Source: Verrucomicrobiales bacterium (GTDB lineage Bacteria > Verrucomicrobiota > Verrucomicrobiia > Limisphaerales > J093). Taken from it: DNA of 64,000 nucleotides. Location: assembly GCA_015075445.1 (NCBI GenBank), contig JABTUJ010000036.1:45807-109806 (forward strand), in the 5' to 3' direction. Under the pieces are notes generated by a model. The model had not been told where the DNA came from. It did no database searches and saw only the letters and a list, made by a program, of their open reading frames with translations. A program made the translations under genes and the position numbers. The stretch's first letter is position 1; each line of letters starts with the position of its first letter. Below are positions 53,013 through 61,495 of the stretch, piece by piece.

Positions 53013-53585
53013 AAAAGAATGGTGTTACGTGTAGCAAACGCGACACCTGCCCGGCAAGCCGAAAGTCCGATCGAGAGTCCGATCGGCCGCCGGACGCCGG
53101 GGGAGAGCCGCGCTGCTGCCGTGCGGAAGCCGGTGGGACGAAGGGGGGGGAAGCTCAAAGTTCAAAGTTCAAAGTTCAAAGCTCGAAGCTCAAAGCTCAA
53201 AGCTCGAAGCTCGAAGCTCGAAGCTCGAAGCTCGAAGCTCAAAGCTCGAAGCTCGAAGCTCGAAGCTCAGAGCTCAAAGTTCAAAGCTCAAGGGAAGCTC
53301 CAGGCGTCCAGGGAGCCAATTCGTCCCCCTCCCTGACCTCTGTGTTCTCCAGACCTCTGCGCTTCTCCGCTCCGGAGGCGTCCACTCCGGACCCCGCCGG
53401 GAGCGGGACCTGCAACACCGAGATCCGAGGGACACAGAGGAACGGGATCGTCCTCCGGGCTTATCCCTCCTTGGCGCGGCGGCGCTTCGGTGCGGCGGTT
53501 CCGGCGCGTTGGCGGGTGCGGCGGGAGGCGCGCGGCGTGGCGCCGGATTTCGCTGGCGGAGGGGAGACGGGCGGGGGTTCCGGGG
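53013..53585. other. Intergenic region with a 20-unit heptamer array
   Basis: It holds the array at 53151-53290. From about 53463 to 53600 a minus-strand frame encodes a basic, Pro-rich tail (SPPPAKSGATPRASRRTRQR then AGTAAPKRRRAKEG), which may be the shifted C-terminus of the next small gene. Confidence 0.7.
53151..53290 (+). repeat. Heptameric tandem array, AAG(C/T)TC(A/G), 20 units
   Basis: Exactly 20 consecutive 7-bp units without indels. Units vary only by transitions: C/T at position 4, A/G at position 7, and once A/G at position 1. The array is preceded by a G8 run and followed by AAGGGAAGCTCCAGG and TCCAGGG, a tail shared with the 4-unit array at 10802. Confidence 0.95.
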
Positions 53586-53840
53586 TCAACGGGGGCGGCT
53601 GGGCGGGGGCGGCTCGGGAGCCGTCGCCTCGTGGATGGACTGGCGGAGTTGGGCGAGCTTCTGGTCCACCTCCTGCCGAGCTCGCTTGACGGTCCGCTGG
53701 GCGGCGTTGATGGCGTCGCTCAGCAGGCCGCAGGCGCACCGGATGTGGCGGGTGTAAGCGCCGTCGCTGAGCTCGATGCCCCGCGCTTTGAGGAAGTCGG
53801 TGACGTGCTGGTAGAATTCGTCCTGGCCGATGGTTTTCAT
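53586..53840 (-). CDS. Small conserved-looking helical protein, possible C-terminal frameshift
   Basis: 84 aa. MKTIGQDEFYQHVTDFLKAR then GIELSDGAYTRHIRCACGLL and a coiled-coil-prone helix (AAQRTVKRARQEVDQKLAQL). It resembles small verrucomicrobial proteins of unknown function that continue with a Pro-rich, Lys/Arg-rich tail. Here the frame stops after APEPPPPSRPR within a C-rich run, while such a tail (PPLTPEPPPVSPPPAKSGAT ... KRRRAKEG) is found in the next frame down to 53463, so an indel in the C run is likely. Confidence 0.6.
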   Translation of the reverse strand: MKTIGQDEFYQHVTDFLKARGIELSDGAYTRHIRCACGLLSDAINAAQRTVKRARQEVDQKLAQLRQSIHEATAPEPPPPSRPR

Positions 53841-54170
53841 AGCATGTCGGATGCGTGGACGCAGAGTAGCGGCGGCGCGCAGGATAACGATTACAGGTCC
53901 GTGGGGCAATTGTAGCTTGGGGCCGTCGCAGGGCGTGAGTCTCGTCACCTCGACTCCTACGGGCTGGCCGTCGCTCCGTCGCAGGGTGTGAGTCTCGTCA
54001 CCTCGACTCCTACGGGTTGGCCGTCGCTCCGTCGCGCGGCGCGAGTTTGACGTCATCCGCGTCGGTTGGTACAACCCGCGCGTGACATCCGCCTGTCGAC
54101 CGGACATGGGCCGGCGCGCCGCCGCGTGCCGCCCGGGCGGGTTTGGACATTTGGTCGCCTGCTTCCCGCC
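53841..54170. other. 330-bp intergenic region with a 53-nt tandem repeat
   Basis: It lies between divergent genes, so promoters for pyrH and the small helical protein are expected here. It contains the tandem repeat at 53926-54046. No gene was recognised. Confidence 0.6.
53926..54046. repeat. 53-nt tandem repeat, two full copies plus a partial third
   Basis: Units start at 53926, 53979 and 54032. The shared core reads GTGAGTCTCGTCACCTCGAC then TCCTACGGG(C/T)TGGCCGTCGC. The third copy is recognisable only over its first 15 bases. Confidence 0.85.
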
Positions 54171-54902
54171 ATGAACGAAGCCCCCACGTTGAAGTACCGA
54201 CGCATTCTGTTGAAGATCACGGGCGAAGCCCTGGGCGAGGCGGCGACCGGGAGCGGCATATGCCCGGACCGGATCCACGGGATCGCGGGGGAGATTCGCG
54301 AGGTGCGTGAGTTGGGTGTGCAGGTGGTGGTGGTGGTAGGTGGAGGCAACATCTTCCGGGGGGCGCGGGGCAGCCGGCAGGGCATCGACCGGGCCACCGG
54401 GGATTACATGGGGATGCTGGCGACGGTCATCAATGCCCTGGCTCTGCAGGACGCCCTGGAGAAACAAAACGTGCCCACGCGGGTGCAGACGGCCATTGCC
54501 ATGGCGCAGGTGGCCGAATCTTTCATCCGCCGCCGGGCGGTGCGGCACCTTGAGAAGGGGCGCGTGGTGATCTTCGCCGGCGGGACGGGCAATCCGTATT
54601 TCTCGACCGACACGGCGGCGGCGTTGCGGGCGACCGAGATCGGGGCGGACATCATCCTGAAAGCCACGAAGGTCGACGGCATTTACACCGAAGATCCGAA
54701 GAAGAACCCCGACGCGCGCCGTTATGATCGGCTGACGTATCAGGCGGCGCTGGACGGGCGGCTGGAGGTGATGGACGCGCCCGCTTTTGCCCTGTGCCGG
54801 GACAACGCGATGCCGCTGATTGTGTTCGATCTCTTTCAACCCCGGAACATCAAGCGCGTGGTCCTGGGCGAAGCCATTGGCACGTTGGTGACCGGGAGTT
54901 GA
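54171..54902 (+). CDS. pyrH: Uridylate (UMP) kinase
   Basis: 243 aa of the amino acid kinase fold. It phosphorylates UMP to UDP with ATP. Visible are RILLKITGEALGEAATGSGI, VVVVVGGGNIFRGARGS, DYMGMLATVINALALQDAL and FFSTD-type NPYFSTDTAAALRATEIGAD then KATKVDGIYTEDP, all typical of bacterial PyrH. ATG 54171 gives the normal N-terminus; the frame is open upstream without family similarity. frr follows after 55 bp, the classical pyrH-frr pair. Confidence 0.97.
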   Translation: MNEAPTLKYRRILLKITGEALGEAATGSGICPDRIHGIAGEIREVRELGVQVVVVVGGGNIFRGARGSRQGIDRATGDYMGMLATVINALALQDALEKQNVPTRVQTAIAMAQVAESFIRRRAVRHLEKGRVVIFAGGTGNPYFSTDTAAALRATEIGADIILKATKVDGIYTEDPKKNPDARRYDRLTYQAALDGRLEVMDAPAFALCRDNAMPLIVFDLFQPRNIKRVVLGEAIGTLVTGS

Positions 54903-54957
54903 CGCCCCGCCGCCGCGCCCGTATAGCACCCCACACATTCAACCCGAAACGATCCCT

Positions 54958-55518
54958 ATGGCGATAGACGACATCCTCCTCGAAGCCGAGGAAAAGATGA
55001 GCAAGACCGAGCAGTTCGTCGTCCACGAATTCTCCGGTGTCCGCACCGGCAAGGCCTCGCCGGGCTTGGTCGAGAATCTCATGGTCGAGGCCTACGGCTC
55101 CCACATGCGCCTGCGCGAACTCGCGGGTATCACCACCCCCGAACCGCGGATGCTCGTCCTGACCCCCTGGGACGCCACCACCCTCCATCCCATCGAGAAG
55201 GCGATTCAGAAGGCCAACCTCGGCCTCAACCCCGCCATCGACAAGAAGGTCATCCGGCTGGTCTTTCCCGAGCTCAGTGCCGAACGCCGTCAGGAGTTCA
55301 TCAAGATCGTCCGGAAGATGGCCGAGGACGGGCGGGTGGCCATCCGCCACGTCCGGCGCGACGCCATGGAACAGCTCAAGAAGGAGGCCAAGAGCGGTGG
55401 GGTGGGCGAGGACGCCGAGAAGCATGCCGAGAAGGAACTGCAGAAGCTGACCGACGAGTACATCGCGAAGGTGGATCGCCACCTCGAACACAAGGAAAAG
55501 GAAATCCTCACCGTCTAG
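54958..55518 (+). CDS. frr: Ribosome recycling factor
   Basis: 186 aa. It dissociates ribosomes after termination together with EF-G. The sequence HEFSGVRTGKASPGLVENLM, YGSHMRLRELAGITTPEPRM then LVLTPWD and GLNPAIDKKVIRLVFPELSA then ERRQEF covers both domains of RRF. Length is exact for the family. It lies directly downstream of pyrH. Confidence 0.97.
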   Translation: MAIDDILLEAEEKMSKTEQFVVHEFSGVRTGKASPGLVENLMVEAYGSHMRLRELAGITTPEPRMLVLTPWDATTLHPIEKAIQKANLGLNPAIDKKVIRLVFPELSAERRQEFIKIVRKMAEDGRVAIRHVRRDAMEQLKKEAKSGGVGEDAEKHAEKELQKLTDEYIAKVDRHLEHKEKEILTV

Positions 55519-55519
55519 G

Positions 55520-56158
55520 GTGGCTGCTTCTGTCGCCACCACACCGGCCTTGGGGAATCCCGCACCGCGCGGACCTGCTGCCGTGTTTCTGGATCGCGAC
55601 GGCACGCTCATCACCGAGAAGGTGTACCTGAGCGATCCCGCCGGGGTCGAATTGCTGCCCGGGGTGGCCGCGGCGCTGCGACGGCTGAGCGACGCGGGCT
55701 TCCGGCTGGTCATCGTCACCAACCAGTCCGGCATCGGGCGCGGTTACTACACCGAGGCCGACCTGCATCGGGTCAACGCTCGCCTGCTCGAGTTGCTCGC
55801 CCCGTGGAGGATTCAGTTCGACAAGATCTACTTCGCGCCGGAAGCGCCCGACCAGCCCAGCCGCGGTCGAAAACCCTCTCCGCAATTCCTGTTTGACGCC
55901 CGGGATGAGTTCGGGGTGGACCTGGGTGCCAGCTATGTGATCGGTGACAAGCTCGCCGACGTCCAGTGCGGCCAGAACGCCGGCGTCAAACAGAGCGTGC
56001 TCGTCCGAACGGGCTACGGCGCCCAGGTGGAGCGCACCGCAGGCGGACAGCTCCAGGGCGCCGTCGTGGTAGACGACCTCGGGGCCGCGGCGGACCTGAT
56101 TCTGGGTGTACCGGGGCGGCCGGGGTCGCTGGAAGGCGGCGGTGTGCGAACCCCCTGA
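55520..56158 (+). CDS. gmhB: D-glycero-D-manno-heptose 1,7-bisphosphate 7-phosphatase-like (HAD IIIA)
   Basis: 212 aa from a GTG one base after the frr stop. The HAD motif I FLDRDGTL (Asp25, Asp27) is followed by LSDPAGVELLPGVAAALRRL, motif II VTNQSGIGRGYY and motif III RKPSP...YVIGDKLADVQCGQNAG. GmhB removes the 7-phosphate of the heptose bisphosphate in ADP-heptose synthesis for lipopolysaccharide; histidinol-phosphate phosphatases are close relatives. The kdsB gene 4 bp downstream supports an LPS role. The zinc loop of canonical GmhB is not obvious here, so the exact substrate is uncertain. Confidence 0.83.
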   Translation: MAASVATTPALGNPAPRGPAAVFLDRDGTLITEKVYLSDPAGVELLPGVAAALRRLSDAGFRLVIVTNQSGIGRGYYTEADLHRVNARLLELLAPWRIQFDKIYFAPEAPDQPSRGRKPSPQFLFDARDEFGVDLGASYVIGDKLADVQCGQNAGVKQSVLVRTGYGAQVERTAGGQLQGAVVVDDLGAAADLILGVPGRPGSLEGGGVRTP

Positions 56159-56162
56159 GCTT

Positions 56163-56921
56163 ATGAAGACGATTGGCATCATCCCGGCCCGGTACGCGAG
56201 CACCCGTTTCCCGGGCAAACCGCTGCATCCCATCGCCGGCAAGCCCCTGTTGCAGCACGTCGTCGAGCGATGCCGCCAGGCCCGTGCCCTGGCCGAGGTC
56301 ATTGTGGCCACCGACGACGAACGTATCGCGACGGTGGCCCGCGCCTTCGGACGGGTCGAGCTGACCCGACCCGATCATCCCAGCGGCACCGATCGCGTCG
56401 CCGAGGTGGCCCGTCGCTGCGCGTGTGACGCGGTGGTGAACATCCAGGGGGACGAGCCCCTGCTGGAACCAAGCGTGATCGACGCGGTCGTGGCCGCCCT
56501 TGAAAACGCCGGGATGTCCACCGCGGCCACCCCGCTGCGGGATCCGGCGGAGTACGACGATCCCAACGCCGTGAAGGTGGTGGTGAGCGCAAGCGGCCGG
56601 GCCCTTTACTTTTCGCGCCGCACGATTCCGTTTCTTCGCGAGGCGGCCGCCCGACCGGTGTCCGAGCAGATGGGAGGTTTCCCTTTCCTGAAGCACCTCG
56701 GGATCTACGGGTACCAGCGCGATGTCCTGCTGCGTCTGGTCGACCTGCCGATGTCCGCGCTCGAGCGGGCCGAGCGGCTCGAACAACTCCGGGCCCTGGA
56801 AAACGACGTACCGATTGCGGTCGTGCAGGTCCCGCACGACAGCGTGGGGGTGGACACGCTCGAAGACGCCCGGCGCGTCGAGCGTTGGCTGCTCGGTTCG
56901 GCCCCCGGCGCCTCCGCGTGA
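56163..56921 (+). CDS. kdsB: 3-deoxy-manno-octulosonate cytidylyltransferase
   Basis: 252 aa. It activates Kdo as CMP-Kdo for lipopolysaccharide assembly. Nucleotidyltransferase start IIPARYASTRFPGKPLHPIA, VATDDERIATVARAFG, HPSGTDRVAEV, NIQGDEPLL and FLKHLGIYGYQRDVL are all diagnostic. ATG 56163 gives the usual MKTIGIIPAR start. Together with gmhB it indicates a Gram-negative outer membrane with LPS. Confidence 0.96.
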   Translation: MKTIGIIPARYASTRFPGKPLHPIAGKPLLQHVVERCRQARALAEVIVATDDERIATVARAFGRVELTRPDHPSGTDRVAEVARRCACDAVVNIQGDEPLLEPSVIDAVVAALENAGMSTAATPLRDPAEYDDPNAVKVVVSASGRALYFSRRTIPFLREAAARPVSEQMGGFPFLKHLGIYGYQRDVLLRLVDLPMSALERAERLEQLRALENDVPIAVVQVPHDSVGVDTLEDARRVERWLLGSAPGASA

Positions 56922-57004
56922 AACCGCGCTTGCCGGGAATCGCCCCGGAGGTTCCCGCGTGACAACCCTCGGGGCCCTTCGCAGACTCCGCCGCGCACGA
57001 ATTC

Positions 57005-58447
57005 ATGAGCAAGAAGACCCAACCGCCCGCCCGTTCCGGGCGTTTCACCGGCGGACCGGACGCCGAGGTGGCCGCGTTCACCCAGTCGGTCACGTTCGAC
57101 TGGCGCCTGTGGAAGCAGGACATCCTGGGATCGATGGTCCATGCCACCATGCTGCGGCGGGTGGGGCTGCTGACCGAGGCCGAGCAGCGGGCCATCGTGG
57201 GTGGTCTGGAAGCCATTGCGGGGGACATCGCGGCCGGGCGGTTCGTCTGGCTACCCGAGTTCGAGGACGTGCACATGAACATCGAGGCCGAGCTGACGCG
57301 GCGGGTCCCCGCTGGCGCCAAGCTGCACACCGGCCGGTCCCGGAACGACCAGGTGGCGGTGGATCTTCGGCTCTGGCTGCGGGACGAGCTCATGAACCTC
57401 AGCGAGGAGTTGCGGGGCTTGCAGGAGGCGCTGGTGACGCTCGGCGAACGCTCGGCGGCGGTGCTGATGCCCGGCTACACGCACCTGCAACGGGCGCAGC
57501 CCGTCAGCTTTGCCCATCACGTCCTGGCCTACGCCGAGATGTTCGAGCGGGATCGCGAGCGGCTCGGGCATGCCTTCGAGCGCGTCAACGTCTGTCCCCT
57601 GGGAAGTGGGGCGCTGGCCGGCAGCACCCTTCCGCTGGACCGCGAGCTGGTGGCGAAGCTGTTGGGTTTCGTCGACGCCCGCGGGCGGGCCCGGTTGACG
57701 CAGAACTCGATGGACGCCGTCAGCGACCGCGACTTTGTGGTGGAGTTCAACGCGGCGGCCGCCCTGGTGGCAGTCCATCTCTCCCGCCTGGCGGAGGACG
57801 TGGTGCTCTGGGCCAGCAGCGAGTTCGGCTTCATCCGCCTGGCCGATGCGTTCACCACCGGTTCCTCGCTCATGCCGCAGAAGCGCAATCCGGACGTGGC
57901 GGAACTCGTGCGCGGCAAGTCCGGGCGGGTGATGGGCAACCTGATGGCCTTGCTGGTCCTGCTCAAGGGTCTGCCCATGTCCTACAACCGCGATCTGCAG
58001 GAGGACAAGGAGCGGCTCTTTGATACGGCGGACACGGTCCGGGCGTGCGTCCGGCTGACCACCGGACTGCTGGCGAACACGACGGTGCAGGAAGCGGCCT
58101 GCCGGGCGGCGGCGGCCGACCCCGCTCTGCTCGCCACCGATCTGGCGGATTACCTTGTGCGCAAGGGCGTGGCCTTCCGCGCCGCGCACCACGCGGTTGG
58201 ATTGCTGGTGGCGGAGGCCGAAAAGACCGGGCGTGCCCTCAACCAGTTCAAGCTCGAGGAACTGCAGGCCATTCACTGCGCCTTTGCCAAGGACGCCCTC
58301 CAGCTCTTCGACCTGAAGCAGGCCATGGAGCGGCGGCAGGGCGTCGGCGCGCCCGGTCGCAAGGAAGTCCAGCGGCAACTGCGGCGCTGGCGCCGGTTGC
58401 TCGCCGCGGCGAAGCCACCCGGAAAGCCAGCGGGAAGACGTCGATAG
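57005..58447 (+). CDS. argH: Argininosuccinate lyase
   Basis: 480 aa of the fumarase/aspartase superfamily. It splits argininosuccinate into arginine and fumarate. Signature sequences are HTGRSRNDQVAVD (108-120), MPGYTHLQRAQPVSFAHH (155-172) and GSSLMPQKRNPDVAELVRGK (286-305) with the catalytic serine. The C-terminal 30 residues are an additional basic tail (RRQGVGAPGRKEVQRQLRRW). It starts 83 bp after kdsB on the same strand and may be cotranscribed. Confidence 0.97.
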   Translation: MSKKTQPPARSGRFTGGPDAEVAAFTQSVTFDWRLWKQDILGSMVHATMLRRVGLLTEAEQRAIVGGLEAIAGDIAAGRFVWLPEFEDVHMNIEAELTRRVPAGAKLHTGRSRNDQVAVDLRLWLRDELMNLSEELRGLQEALVTLGERSAAVLMPGYTHLQRAQPVSFAHHVLAYAEMFERDRERLGHAFERVNVCPLGSGALAGSTLPLDRELVAKLLGFVDARGRARLTQNSMDAVSDRDFVVEFNAAAALVAVHLSRLAEDVVLWASSEFGFIRLADAFTTGSSLMPQKRNPDVAELVRGKSGRVMGNLMALLVLLKGLPMSYNRDLQEDKERLFDTADTVRACVRLTTGLLANTTVQEAACRAAAADPALLATDLADYLVRKGVAFRAAHHAVGLLVAEAEKTGRALNQFKLEELQAIHCAFAKDALQLFDLKQAMERRQGVGAPGRKEVQRQLRRWRRLLAAAKPPGKPAGRRR

Positions 58448-58485
58448 CGACGCGTGCCCGCGAGGTGCGCGATCGCCCGCCGCCC

Positions 58486-58935
58486 TCAGCGTTTGGGTCG
58501 GAGCAGGATGGCTTTCTTGGTCGTGCCGTCCACGGCCACGCTGTGGGTCTCGACCGCGGGATCATCCATCAGGGTCTGATGGACCACGTAACGGTCGAAC
58601 GCGTTCATGGGCTCCAACTCGACGATGTCCCCCCAGCGCCGCACCTTGTCGGCGGCCTCGCGCGCCTTCTTGACCAGGGCCTCCCGGGCCTGCGAGCGGT
58701 AGTTGGCCACGTCGAGCGTGACCTTGGGCGACTCCTTGTCCGCCTGGAAGATCATGCGGTTGACGAGGTACTGGAGCTCGGCCAGCGTCTGGCCCTGGCG
58801 CCCGATCAGGCGACCGGCGTCCTCGCATTCGATGTCCAGGAGCACCCCCTGGTCGAAGGGGTGTTCGTGCAGCGTGGCGTTGAATCCAAGCAGCCGCAGG
58901 AACTCTTCCGTGATGGCTTTGGCGTTCGCGGGCAT
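58486..58935 (-). CDS. khpB: KH-R3H domain RNA-binding protein (Jag/KhpB-like)
   Basis: 149 aa. A KH domain with GRLIGRQGQTLAELQYLVNR (GxxG loop) is followed by an R3H domain (DVANYRSQAREALVKKAREA ... LEPMNAFDRYVVHQTLMDDP). Jag/KhpB binds RNA and influences cell-wall and membrane processes. The N-terminal Jag domain is short or absent here. It sits 38 bp downstream of yidC, its usual neighbour. Confidence 0.92.
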   Translation of the reverse strand: MPANAKAITEEFLRLLGFNATLHEHPFDQGVLLDIECEDAGRLIGRQGQTLAELQYLVNRMIFQADKESPKVTLDVANYRSQAREALVKKAREAADKVRRWGDIVELEPMNAFDRYVVHQTLMDDPAVETHSVAVDGTTKKAILLRPKR

Positions 58936-58973
58936 GGTCGGTTGGGTTGGTCGGTGGGTTGGCCGGATCGAGT

Positions 58974-60785
58974 CTACGACTTCTTCCGGGAGGAGCCAGA
59001 GGGAGGCCGGGATGGAGTCCGGGGCGCGGTCGGCGCGGTGGGCGCCGCCGGATCGCCCAGGTTCTTGATCAGCTTCATCTGGAGAATGCTGAGGAGGTTC
59101 TGCACCGTCCAGTAGAGCGCCAGGCCGGCCGAGAAGTTGTAGAGGATGAAGATGAACATCAGCGGCATGTACTGCATCATCTTCTGCTGAATCGGATCCG
59201 CCCCGGGTGACACCGGCGTCAGCCGCGCCTGCCAGAACTGGGTGGCCCCCATGATCAGCGGCAGCGGGTTGAGTGGGAAGCCGAAGAGCACCGCCACGGT
59301 GTCCGGTTGCGACAGGTCACAGGCCCAGAGGAAGCGCGCGCCGCGCAGTTCGATGGCGCTCTGGAGCATCTGGTAGAAGCCGATGAAGACCGGGATCTGG
59401 AGGAGGATGGGCAGGCAGCCTCCAAGCGGGCTGACCTTGTGCTCCTTCATGAACTCCATCAGCTTCTGGTTCATCTTGCGCGGGTCCTCCTTGTACTTCT
59501 CCTGCAGCGCCTTCATCTGCGGCTGCAGCGCCTGCATGCGCTTCATCGAACGCGTGCTCGCCTGCGTCAGCGGCCAGAACAGCAATTTGATGATGATGGT
59601 GATGCCAATGATGCTGAAGCCGTACGAGAAGCCCAGGCTGTGCAGACCGTTCATCCCCAGCAACAGCGCTCGCGCGAACCACCCGAAGAACGTCGTGAAC
59701 CGCATCGCCAGATCCTGGTTCCGGCTCAGCTTCGCCAGCGTGTGGTACTCCTTCGGCCCCGCGAACACGTCGAGTCGCCACTCGAGGCTCTGCCCCGGGT
59801 TCAGTACGGCGGCGGGATAGACGAAGGCCGCCTGGTACCCGTGCGGCTGGGCCACGACGCGCCGGTCTTCGGCGCGCTCGGTCGCCGAGGGCGGGGGCAG
59901 CAGCACGCGGCGGGCGACCAGTTGCGGCGCCCGGGTCTGCGGCGCGGCGATCATCACGAAGAACTGGTTGTGGGCGGCCGCCCAGACGACGTTGCTCTCG
60001 CCCGCGCTGCGGAACTCGGCCCGCGGCGTTCCTGGGAAGCAACCCAGCGTGCGGTTGGCAAACCAGGCTTCGTCGATGAACTGCGCCTTGTCGCCGTTGT
60101 AGACTTGCACCCCGAGGAGCTGGCCGGCGTCGCGCCGGTTGATCGGCGTGGCGGTCCCGATCACGAGTTCCTGTTCCGGCAGGGCCACCGGGGCCGTCCC
60201 CTGATGTTCCACACGAATGGTGGTGACCAGGAGGTGGTTGGTGCTGGCCGAAAACTCCTTGATGAGCCGCAACCCGTTCGTCAGCACCTTCTCCGCCCGA
60301 ATCCCCGCCCAGTTCTTGGTGAGGGTGAAGGGCAGGCCGTCATCGAGGGGCGGGCCGCCAAACAGCGCGAGGGCCGGCACCGGTGCCCCGGCGTTCAATG
60401 CCGCGGGTTCCGGCGGCAGCGCCGCGGCCTTGCGTCCGCACGCCACCGTCGCCCGGTAGTCTTTCAGCTCGACCTGTTTCAGCCCGCCACCGTGACTGGT
60501 GAACGTGTAGCGTGCTTCGGGCGTTTCCAGCGTGAGCAGTTCCTCGATGCCTCCGGGGCGCACCCAGGCCGCGGTCGGCGAGGAAGGCGCCGTGATCACG
60601 GGCGGCTCAGCACCCGCCACCGTGCCCGGCGCCGACGGTCTTTCTCCCGGACGCACCGGTTCGGCGACGACGTTCGTCGCGGCGGGGCGGCGGGGCGGCG
60701 GGGGGAACATCTGGTCCACGATCCGCGGCCACAGCAGCATCAGCGCGAAACAGGCAACAATGACGAGAATGGCCTTGCGGTCCAT
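58974..60785 (-). CDS. yidC: Membrane protein insertase YidC
   Basis: 603 aa, the Gram-negative form. N-terminal transmembrane helix (AILVIVACFALMLLWPRIV), a large periplasmic domain (about 80-350, with TLETPEARYTFTSHGGGLKQ) and the conserved membrane core: SYGFSIIGITIIIKLLFWPL, KALQEKYKEDPRKMNQKLME, SPLGGCLPILLQIPVFIGFY, ending PLMFIFILYNFSAGLALYWT. It inserts and folds inner-membrane proteins, alone or with Sec. The tail is Pro/Lys-rich. It starts 9 bp after the damaged yidD. Confidence 0.98.
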   Translation of the reverse strand: MDRKAILVIVACFALMLLWPRIVDQMFPPPPRRPAATNVVAEPVRPGERPSAPGTVAGAEPPVITAPSSPTAAWVRPGGIEELLTLETPEARYTFTSHGGGLKQVELKDYRATVACGRKAAALPPEPAALNAGAPVPALALFGGPPLDDGLPFTLTKNWAGIRAEKVLTNGLRLIKEFSASTNHLLVTTIRVEHQGTAPVALPEQELVIGTATPINRRDAGQLLGVQVYNGDKAQFIDEAWFANRTLGCFPGTPRAEFRSAGESNVVWAAAHNQFFVMIAAPQTRAPQLVARRVLLPPPSATERAEDRRVVAQPHGYQAAFVYPAAVLNPGQSLEWRLDVFAGPKEYHTLAKLSRNQDLAMRFTTFFGWFARALLLGMNGLHSLGFSYGFSIIGITIIIKLLFWPLTQASTRSMKRMQALQPQMKALQEKYKEDPRKMNQKLMEFMKEHKVSPLGGCLPILLQIPVFIGFYQMLQSAIELRGARFLWACDLSQPDTVAVLFGFPLNPLPLIMGATQFWQARLTPVSPGADPIQQKMMQYMPLMFIFILYNFSAGLALYWTVQNLLSILQMKLIKNLGDPAAPTAPTAPRTPSRPPSGSSRKKS

Positions 60786-60794
60786 GAGCGAAAA

Positions 60795-61110
60795 TCAATG
60801 CGGCGGGCCCGCCATCACTCCCAGCGCGGCTATCGACGGGCGTGATGCCGTCGCCGGCGATCTCTGGGCGGCGGGTTCGGGCACGGGATCGAATCCTCCC
60901 TCCCCAGGGATGACAACGGCCGAGGCGACGAAGCGCGAGCCAGCTTCCCCGGAGGGCGCCATGGCGCCGGACCGCCTCGAGGGCGTAGCCGGAACAGGTC
61001 GGGTGATACCGGCAACCGGAACCCGGACCTCCCAGGAACGCCAGCACCGGGGAGAGCGTCACCCGATACAAGCGAATCATCCCCACCAGGGTGTGCTGGG
61101 CCAGGTTCAC
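60795..61110 (-). pseudogene. yidD: Membrane protein insertion efficiency factor YidD, frameshifted near its end
   Basis: From GTG 61110 (GTGA overlap with the rnpA stop): MIRLYRVTLSPVLAFLGGPG then SGCRYHPTCSGYALEAVRRH and LALRRLGRCHPWGG are a perfect YidD. The conserved GGFDPVPEP that should follow is found in another frame after a G/A-rich run at about 60900, and that frame ends at TGA 60795-60797, right before yidC. One indel therefore separates it from an intact gene. In the uncorrected frame translation would run on to 60607 inside yidC. Confidence 0.8.
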
Positions 61111-61484
61111 GCCGCCGACCTCAAGAGCGCACGCCGGCGCAACGCCGCGAGGAAATCTTGTTCGACCTCGCCCGCCCGCTTGCCCGCAATCGAGGCGCGC
61201 GCCACCAGCACGACGTCCAGGGGACCCTTCAACGCGTGCTGGTGCCGTCGAAAGGCCTCCCGCAGCAGACGTCGGGCACGATTCCGCACTACGGCGGAAC
61301 CCACCTTCCGGGAAGTCACCACCCCCACGCGATTGGGGCGGCCAGGTGCCACGGGCAACCAGTTCAGAATGAGGCAACCGCACACCAGCCGTTCGCCCCG
61401 TTGCCGGGCCGCGGCAAACTCAGCCGACCGCCGCAATCGGAGAGCAGCGGGCAGGCCATAACGCAAGCGTGGTGGCGCGACCAT
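61107..61484 (-). CDS. rnpA: Ribonuclease P protein component
   Basis: 125 aa, basic. GVVTSRKVGSAVVRNRARRL then LREAFRRH is the RnpA signature (R-N-R-x-R-R-L), and DVVLVARASIAGKRAGEVEQ completes the fold. With the RNase P RNA it trims the 5' ends of tRNA precursors. It lies 11 bp after rpmH and overlaps yidD by 4 bp (GTGA). Confidence 0.95.
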   Translation of the reverse strand: MVAPPRLRYGLPAALRLRRSAEFAAARQRGERLVCGCLILNWLPVAPGRPNRVGVVTSRKVGSAVVRNRARRLLREAFRRHQHALKGPLDVVLVARASIAGKRAGEVEQDFLAALRRRALLRSAA

Positions 61485-61495
61485 GGCGCCAGGGC

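Noticed and set aside
53151..53290. CRISPR array
   Set aside because: Units are 7 bp, contiguous and without spacers; no cas genes are present.
53019..53336. Open frame through the heptamer array encoding SSKLEAR-type peptide repeats
   Set aside because: Any 7-bp repeat without stops encodes a 7-residue peptide repeat. No start signal, family or conserved flank supports a gene.
59307..60845. 512-codon frame antisense to yidC
   Set aside because: It mirrors yidC, is rich in Arg/Gly/Gln and matches no family; yidC itself is unmistakable.
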